Shown here one piece after another: positions 56,601 through 64,000 of a stretch of DNA of 64,000 bases. The DNA comes from Triplophysa rosa (Eukaryota; Chordata; Actinopteri; Cypriniformes; Nemacheilidae). A program made the position numbers and the translations under genes. Where the stretch lies: assembly GCF_024868665.1 (NCBI RefSeq), contig NC_079902.1:14539154-14603153 (forward strand). Reading direction: 5' to 3'. The notes under the pieces are model-generated. The model ran no database searches. It saw nothing but the letters and a program-made list of their open reading frames with translations, and was not told the origin of the DNA. How positions within the stretch are numbered: the stretch's first letter is position 1; every line of letters begins with the position of its first letter.

Positions 56601-57755
56601 CTCTTGCCAGGCGGCCTTCATTTGTTACTGTATGTACATTAAAGCAATTCCTCAACACATCTACACATGTGACGTTTTGATACAACTGACTATTTCTGTA
56701 AGTCCCTCAACATTAGGCTGTAACACTGCAGATATGACAACCCTAAAGGAATATCAATATGCCAATGCCCTTGTCAATTCATAACATACACATTAATGGC
56801 TGTCTGTTATCCCAGGGCCACTGCCATTTTCATTATGTTTACATGCTGTATACAAACAGAAATATAGTCACCACAATATATTCCTTTTAATCATGCCATG
56901 GACCTTTTTTGGAGACATTTTTCATATCACAGCACTCTCTGGTGTACTCTTAAACAAGGCTGACAACATAGGGACATTCCGTGGCCTATTATACAGCAAT
57001 TGGTTGTCCTTGGTACTGCAATTATTTTCCATTTCTGTAAACTCAATACTCATGCAAACAGCATATATTTTTGTTTTTGTTTTAGTCTCGAACGAGCTCC
57101 AAGCCAGAGTATTAAAAAAATAAAAACACTTTCAACGACTGTCAAAGTTTTTGTCATTTATGTTTTTCATATCATAAATCAATATTTATGTTGGATTTTC
57201 TGCTGGACATTTTTAAGTTTCATTGGGAGCTTAACCTCTTTTATGTTTTTGACATACTGCATTTTTAATATCCATTTTTAAAACTGCAGAAGTAATGAAA
57301 AACTCAGAATAACTAAAAGCTAGCTAGTCAGAGCACTGTGAACTTGCAAGCTAATTACCGTATGGCGAACAACAAAAAATGTTTCAGAATCACCAGCTGG
57401 CATAATTGATTTTCTTCTGTTAAAAAAATAAAACAGTTCTCTGTGTTGTTGTAAATTGTACTCTTTAAAGTTTATGTTAAGTCAATTTTTATGCTAATGC
57501 TAAAACGTTTTCTAAGAAAGTAATACTATAAGGCCTTATTCACTGTCTGTTGTGAGTGGGAGGGTTCTCCGTTACATTGCCTATACTCATTAAACCTGGG
57601 CTCCATCAGCATTTTTTAAATGAACCATACCACCCATTCTAGAGAAGAACAATGCATCTACAACATAATCTTGAAATATATCTCTAACATAATATAAACA
57701 TTGTGTATACACCTGTCAGTATAATCTCAATTTATATATACTGTATGTATACAAC
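53651..57755. other. long non-coding stretch without recognisable genes
   Basis: About 4.1 kb of unique-looking sequence. Frames reach 107 codons (56461-56784, plus strand) and 90 codons (55719-55991, minus strand). None shows a domain, signal peptide or membrane pattern I would defend. The patches at 55340-55680 and 56560-56680 have balanced composition and could be regulatory. Confidence 0.4.
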
Positions 57756-57763
57756 ATATACAG

Positions 57764-58327
57764 TAGGGCTACACGATCATGGGTAAAATGATAATCATGA
57801 TTATTTCTCTCAAAAATTGAATCACCGTTAATAAACACGGTTATTTTGTAAGTTTGGAACGTTTTTTTTTTATTTCTCTTCAGCATGTTTATTAGCCATA
57901 TACTTTAAAGCCAATGAATATGTCATAATCTGCTGCCATTGAACTTCTTCAACATCGTATTTCAAAGCATGCAATCAATCATCTAAACACTCCACCACAA
58001 AATGAACATTTTGTTACCTTTGGAATGAAACCTTGCTACTCCATTTTTTATGCTTGTTTTTTTTTTATAAATCATTGTCGCCTTTCTTGTTTGTCTGTTG
58101 GTTTTGCAAAAGTATTAATATAGTAGAAATGCAGCAAATTTTGGGGGTTTTTTTTATTTCCTGTAAAGCGGCAGTTTAAAAGACACAAGCTTTGTGATGA
58201 TTTTCTGACCTTGTCGGGAGTTTTGTGCTTGCTTTTAAAACATTAATATCACAACGATTATGCTCAAGTAATTGTGGGACGCATAAGTCGTTATCACGGT
58301 TAAAATACGATTAATCGTGCAGCCTTA
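57764..58327. mobile_element. hAT-type non-autonomous transposon, 564 bp
   Basis: The ends are TAGGGCTACACGATCATG and, in reverse complement, TAAGGCTGCACGATTAATCG, the well-known 'TAGGGCTGCACGATTAAT' end type. A perfect 8-bp duplication ATATACAG flanks it (57756-57763 and 58328-58335). The inside is AT-rich with T runs; no coding capacity. Confidence 0.88.
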
Positions 58328-58335
58328 ATATACAG

Positions 58336-59089
58336 TGTTAATATATGCATAGATTGCAAAAACAAACACACAAACTAAAGATTTTAGAAGCATGCATACA
58401 GTATGGGAAGGCAATCTTTCAGATAGCAAATGATAGATAGCATGCTGACTGTACTTAGAAAGCTACAGTATCAACCAAAAGAGGGAGCCGCAGAGGAGTT
58501 GAGGGCGGGTCCCTCTCTACACTGCTCTTTCTCCAACTGTCTTATTTGTGAGCTGAACTATCACCAGTGGGTACTTATGCTAAAACTTGTCAAAAGTTAC
58601 AACAGCAAAAAAATTCTCTAGATAGTAAAAAAGCTCTCTACTGTCATTTGTTTTAATTGACATCATCTGATGATTAACCAGTTAAGGCCAATATTCTGGC
58701 CCAGTCATGCTATACACACTATAACACAATGAGAGGGAGAAATAACCATAGCACAAAAGGTAAGCTCGATATGAATCATACAAAAAAAGAGATCCCGTGT
58801 TTTACAGCTCTGCTGTAAGATGAAGTGTCTTGCACAAAAAGACAACCCTGAAATACTTCATTGCCATCATTTTAATCTTTCCCTTCACTTAGGACAATTT
58901 AACATGTGTCATTAAATGACAGAGATTTCAAACCGTTCTCTATGGCATAGGAAGTTAATAAGAATTCCACACTTGGCTCCCAGCCAGAACCTCTGAACTG
59001 ATGAGAACTGAAATCTCAGAGTGAAGGGGGAAAAATGAGCGGATGAATGAAAATTTGTGAAGAGAGAAACACATTTTATTGCTTGTGCC
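58336..59089. other. non-coding stretch, nothing recognised
   Basis: No gene or mobile element recognised. Confidence 0.4.
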
Positions 59090-59660
59090 AGCAGGTTGAA
59101 TAATGATTATCCGTAGTCGATCTTTCATGCCTCAGTCCCAGCAGAAGGGAACCTCAAAACTCCTGAAAGACTGTCTGCTACCTCTTCACAAGTCAAATCT
59201 GATCGCATCAATAATTTAAATTAGCTTCCAGACAAACATTCGAGGCACAAATCGAAACATAAATATTGCACTGACAAATAACTCGAAGGAAAAGATGTGC
59301 GCAGAAATCGGTGCGAACAGATTCATGCATGTTTTCATAAACGCACCACGAATATGCACCTTTTTGCTTGATTCAATGAAACCCGTGAGCTCTCAACTTC
59401 CATCAGTTTTTTCTCTTGTCCGCTCACAATAATGGCTCGTGGATGCGAACAATAAAGGAGGAAGAGTGAGAGAAACAAAGAGGCCCTTATTTTTGTGCTC
59501 TATGACGGCAGGAAGACTAATGTGGCAATCTTCCCTGGCTAATTGTATTATGATTCTGCACTGTAGCAAGCTTCCTGCTCTGTTCATTTTCAATCAGGCA
59601 CATTAGGGTCTCCCGCTGGGTCCTGCCTGTCTGTGCACCGTGAGGGAGATCATTCATTTA
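59090..59660. other. candidate conserved non-coding region
   Basis: Balanced, CpG-containing unique sequence ('GAATAATGATTATCCGTAGT', 'CGCATCAATAATTTAAATTA', 'CACAATAATGGCTCGTGGAT'). No frame of note. Inference by composition. Confidence 0.33.
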
Positions 59661-60529
59661 AATGACTGATATGTTTCTGTGCTCATAGGGAGGAAGAAAA
59701 AAAACTTCCTGTTCCCTCTCCACACTGCTGATATACTTTTACAGCAGGTAGCTCTTTCATCAGCAGATAACAAAGTACCATTTGCTAAAACTCTATAATC
59801 AAAAACAACATTAAAAACAGCATTGACAAATAAAGGCTCATGTCGGATTAAAGGCACATGAAAAGGTGGCCTTTAAAAGTAGCCACTTTCAACACTCTCT
59901 TGCAAGTTATTAACATATTCAAAGTTACGATTATACCCTCCTTATGCATATTTTTAGTATCACTGCTCTGTGAAAGCAGTATCTAAATCAATTAAAAGTA
60001 TACATCTCAAAGGCCACTAAAACATATTTATACAAACTATTCATTTTCCATGATATCATGGTGGTTATGAAAATACTGTATGGTTAGTCAGCTTGCCGGC
60101 CAAAGATATTCATGACAGCATAACTGACCTTAATATAATTTCACGAAAGAATGCTCTGTTTTCCAATTACAAAGTCCACCCGAGTGACCTTTCCAAGTGA
60201 GTAATTATGTTTTCAATACATTTCTAGCTAATCAAACACACATACAGCGCTCGCTGCAAACTGACAGAGTTAAATTTTAGAACATGAAATAACATATAAC
60301 TTGTTTCTTTTTAAATAACCTTCTTTTTAAGCAATTCTTCTATGGTTTTTAAATAGATAGTTCACCAGCACTCACCCTGTATAACATCACCACAGGCGAT
60401 CCCCACCAGCTTTTACGGCCATCCCCCCGCCTCCGACAAGCACACAGATCGCTCTGCTTCTGGGTCTGGCCAATATGACTCACACTGGGTTAAAACGTGA
60501 GGTGCCAATGGTTGGCTTAGTTGAGAGGG
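59661..60529. other. non-coding stretch, nothing recognised
   Basis: No gene or repeat recognised. Confidence 0.4.
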
Positions 60530-60850
60530 CGAAAATGTTTGCATTATAATTATGGTTATCGCATAGATGTGTAGGCATCCATTAGGCAGAGAAATATGCA
60601 AGGATATGCTGATGCCTCCATTTGCATGGATCATAAACCCCTGGAAGATACATTCTGCATAATAATCTATGATAATGGTTTAGCACAACAACCTCTTTTG
60701 TCATGCAACAAATTGAACTTTGCTAAGTGTAAATTTGTTTCCGCCCTGATTCGCAAAGTGAGGCTTTCATTAATTTCCCCCCTGGTGCAAAAAGACACTG
60801 AGGGCTTAAATATGTATTGCCTACAATAATAATGGGCATGTCATCTATGC
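60530..60850. other. candidate conserved non-coding element
   Basis: Contains a perfect POU octamer ATTTGCAT (60620-60627) among 'GCATTATAATTATGGTTATC', 'CATAATAATCTATGATAATG' and 'AAAGTGAGGCTTTCATTAAT'. It is unique, compact and motif-dense, the best enhancer-like stretch of the right third of the window. Inference. Confidence 0.4.
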
Positions 60851-61119
60851 CTGAGTTCAATACTTATGACATTGCCCTTAGTACATGACAGTCCACATTT
60901 GCCAAAAGTGATACAGAGGATAAGAGAACATCACCCTGATACAGTATGTTGTGTTTTTTTAAAGATTTTTAACCAACATTTTCTTTATAAACCATGTTGT
61001 ATAAACACATATAAAATGTAAACCGTGTACACAAACCCACAAATACAACTATTTTTCACATAACATAAATACATAACGTTTTCTACCCCACTTGGAAATA
61101 GTCTTCAAACTTGTAAGAA

Positions 61120-61688
61120 TGACAACATGCATGCAGTACTGCTACCCTATTCTTCCTCAGGGATGCGGCTGCATTTGTTCAGTGGGTGTCGCTTTGCTTT
61201 GATTTCATTGTACCCTCCTTCTGTACGTTCTTTGAAATGACATTTGTTGTTTAAAAATTGTGATGGAAATTTGATTTATTAATTCATTTATCACGATAAT
61301 TATTATTTTTATTTATTTTATCTATTACCTTTGTTTCTCTAATGTATAAGAAGCGCTGTGCACTGGTGGATGATGTAAAGTTACTGAGTACATGCACAAG
61401 TCTGCTAACTTCCTTGCATGGAGAACTGTATCTGTACATAATGTCTGAACATGATGCCCTCATATGATTCATATGATCTGATGTTTTGGTGTTGGCTAGA
61501 TCAAGTGCAGACATCTGGGTGTCTCATTGGGTATAAAGGTAGTGCTACCACTTCCCTTTGTTTTCTCACTGCGGAACTTTCTGTATGTCAGATGACCGCC
61601 TTGCAAGAATAAATGATCAAAGACAATTCTCTGAGTGATTTTCATTTCAGCCTCACCGAAATTGGTTAAGTATAATTTTTCCACAACA
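61120..61688 (+). mobile_element. possible solo LTR
   Basis: A promoter-to-terminator layout is visible: TATAAA at 61532-61537 in 'CATTGGGTATAAAGGTAGTG', then about 70 bp later AATAAA at 61608-61613, as in an LTR with U3, R and U5. A plausible right border is CACAACA at 61688, and a plausible left border is TGACAACATG at 61120, giving the 4-bp duplication AGAA (61116-61119, 61689-61692). The duplication is short and A-rich, so the left border especially is uncertain. Confidence 0.35.
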
Positions 61689-61692
61689 AGAA

Positions 61693-63584
61693 TTCATTTT
61701 TTATTTTGTTGTCCCTCTTGCATCAAGGTTGTTTCAACCAGAATGTTACATGAATATTGCACACAAAATCAATTCCGTCATCATTGGCATACCCTCGTGT
61801 CATTTCAAACCTGTGTGCTTTTCTTTTGATCATGTAACACACAGAGAAAAAACGGGAGAATATTCACGCTCTTCCTTTCCATACATTTTTACAAAGAATG
61901 TTAGCCTGTAACATTCTGCTAAATCTTTTTTGGGAGTGTTCATTTAAAAACACGCAAAAAAACCATCACACTGGTGCTTCACAATTAAGCCAGAAGCATC
62001 ATCAAATTAAATTTGCAAATCAAATTGCCAAATTGTTCAGACGTTTAAAATTCAGTGCAAGTAAAGCTGGGTTGCAATATGCATGGTACTAAAAATATAG
62101 TAACTTACAAAAGAACATCTTGCATCACTTTATCATTTACACCTTTTTTATTTGATTTTAACTTTATTTCTGCTCATGTAAAATATGAAAACACCAGTGC
62201 AAACTCCCTTGGGCAGCCTTGTTCCTTTGTTTCAATTTTTTCCCAGATATAAATATACACGCGTTGTGCAGTAAAACAATGTAACAGAAAATGATAATAA
62301 GAGCAGTTCAGTAATATTAGGTAGCCAGCCCAATTTCTCTCAGAACAAATGCAGATGTACCTTTTACTACGCTAATTGTCGGTCTAACTGGATGACACTC
62401 GTGGTTTTGAGAGTTGATAAAAGGGGGTGGAAAAAAGGCAAAAGCGTGTGGCTCACAGTTGGCATCAACATGTAAGTTGAATCGGCGTGGCTTTTAAGCG
62501 TTTCTCCACATTGTGGGGGCGAGGTGTAAAGAGAGCCATTAGTGAAAACACATCCATTTTAATGCGCCTGTGAAGAAACAGAGGGTCAGGGAGGGCATGA
62601 GACTCATGGCTGTTTGCAGGCATAGAGGTACGATGGGTAAACGTAAGGGCCCCGTGTGCGGGATGTCAAACATGCCGGAAACATTTTCCAAGAATTATAA
62701 AAGATACTGCATTTAAATGGTAATGTTGTGTGATGACATGCTCAAAAAGCAGCATTTTGGTTTTAAGGGTCTCAAAATACGGTGAAAATATTGTCATGCC
62801 GTGCTGAATGCACAAACAATCTCTTCCTCTGGAGGAGACTGGAGAACTCTGGGTCAGCGGCATCTCGGTTTCTCATCACTGAAGGAGCTGAAGCAGAAGA
62901 ATGTCTCAAGAGCGCTCTTGAAAGAAGATTTTTTTGTATCTTGGTATCTCGCCTGAACAAGTCTTTTAGTGTTATTGATTTCTACCCATCATTCCATAGT
63001 TCGCCCACTTACAATTACCCATCTGTGAGCAAGGGTGGACCATGTCATCGTCGCCTGTGGCAATGTTCTAGAAGTGAGTGACAAATATGAAAACGGAGCA
63101 TGACCTCACACCTTCTGAGTCTTGGTGTGAATAGTTTCATTTTAGGCAATCAAATGTTGTCTGTTATTCATCTTAAAGATTTTTGTCAACAGCTTTATTT
63201 ATGAAATCTGGGGACAATGTTATGATTCATAGCACCGGATACCAAACACAAGACAGAACATATGTTCTACGTGTCTGCTGCAAGTAAACTTGCTATAAGC
63301 TTGTCTGATGCTTATTTCAGAAATGAAATCTATTTCAGACGTTAATACAGTGTAAGATTTGACAAGAGAAAAAAATAATAATTCTATAAACACTTTATCA
63401 TTGTAACACTTTTACATAAGACCAATATGGGGTGAACGAATGAATTAGAAACTCAAAACTGTTTGTATGCTGTGTGTGCAACTAATTAAACCAGACACCC
63501 AACATTATTCTTTTCTTCTTTAAGACCTTAATGTTTACTTTCTTGTTATATTGCATGCTTGCTATAATTGTCTCCTCTTCTTTC
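61693..63584. other. non-coding stretch; possible regulatory patch at 62400-62680
   Basis: No gene recognised; frames of up to 99 codons (62782-63081, plus strand) have no identifiable domain. The 62430-62660 part is balanced and CpG-containing, with 'AGCCATTAGTGAAAACACAT' and 'CATTTTAATGCGCCTGTG'. Confidence 0.38.
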
Positions 63585-63605
63585 CCCTCTCTCTCTCTCT
63601 CTCTG
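63585..63605. repeat. (CT)n tract
   Basis: A short CT dinucleotide run, about 20 bp. Confidence 0.9.
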
Positions 63606-63830
63606 GGGTCATATTCAGCCCATCTCCCTTCTAATGCAAATTGGCTGAAATATTTATGATAAACTGTAATTGGCCTCTTTTGTTTTGAGATTTTGTTAAC
63701 TTTTGCATTTGGTCAGTAATTGACACCACTGGGATCGCTGCCTGCGCTCATAAATACTCAGCTAACTGTCACTTCATCCAGCTTTCATTAAACCAGCCAT
63801 TCTGCAATACTTGACATCAAGACGAAAGAG
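63606..63830. other. candidate conserved non-coding element
   Basis: It contains a perfect POU octamer ATGCAAAT (63634-63641) followed by 'TTGGCTGAAATATTTATGAT', 'AAACTGTAATTGGCCTCTTT' and 'GGTCAGTAATTGACACCACT'. There is no repeat signature. The region continues toward the window end, where nothing further is recognised. Enhancer-like by inference. Confidence 0.4.
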
Positions 63831-64000
63831 CGGATGCATTGCTTATGTGTGTAAAGTATATGAATGTTTGTTTTTAAATATGCACATTGGGAACTGGTGG
63901 TTGAAATGATCTAAAGTGACTATTTAAGTCATTCTTTATACGAGTGTGACGAAGGAAAATCTATCCAGAAAACTTCTGTTTTGTACTTTTTTCTCTGAAT

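Noticed and set aside
56461..56784. 107-codon frame as a possible small protein
   Set aside because: No signal peptide, domain or repeat structure, and no upstream promoter or splice context; considered a chance frame.

Overview
This is vertebrate, almost certainly teleost and most likely cypriniform (carp/minnow/zebrafish-type) DNA. It is AT-rich, has no bacterial gene organisation, and carries repeats I know from that group: palindromic foldback MITEs with ends like 'TTAAAGGGATAGTTCACC', a tRNA-derived SINE ending in 'GTCGCTTTGGATAAAAGCGT', hAT, PIF/Harbinger and Tc1/mariner DNA transposons, and a chromodomain Ty3/gypsy retrotransposon. No host protein-coding exon could be recognised anywhere in the 64 kb. 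The only intact protein-coding gene is a transposase. The window therefore reads as a gene desert or a very large intron.

Layout. 1-9.3 kb: mostly unique AT-rich sequence with a (TG)n tract, a hAT-like element (2835-3901) that contains a second element, and a small candidate transposon at 4.7-5.0 kb. 9333-10553: a complete Tc1/mariner transposon with perfect 29-bp terminal inverted repeats, TA target duplications and an uninterrupted 346-aa transposase of DD36E spacing. 11.5-18.4 kb: a nested block in which a foldback MITE (12760-18414) was split by a gypsy element (12842-18046; 5-bp duplication ATAAG). Its 5' LTR was then hit by another element now present as a solo LTR (12930-13318; ACAG), and its reverse transcriptase was hit by a SINE. 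The gypsy gag-pol is broken by stops, frameshifts and deletions. 18.7-24.4 kb: MITEs, a SINE and a 686-bp TTAA-flanked transposon. 27.0-28.1 kb: a Harbinger-type element. 30.2-30.6 kb: a solo LTR. 31-36 kb: long (GA)n tracts, a MITE, SINE/LINE tails and a local repeat present three times. 38.7-52.6 kb: more foldback MITEs, two hAT elements, a Tc1 relic with an AT-rich insertion, and candidate regulatory sequence. 57.8-58.3 kb: another hAT element with a perfect 8-bp duplication. 61.1-61.7 kb: a possible LTR.

Between the repeats lie stretches of more balanced base composition, dense in homeodomain (TAAT), POU octamer and SOX-like words (for example 20.6-21.2, 36.1-36.3, 42.0-42.7, 44.6-45.2, 60.5-60.8 and 63.6-63.8 kb). 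They look like the conserved non-coding elements found around developmental regulator genes. That reading is an inference from composition and would need a cross-species alignment to confirm.
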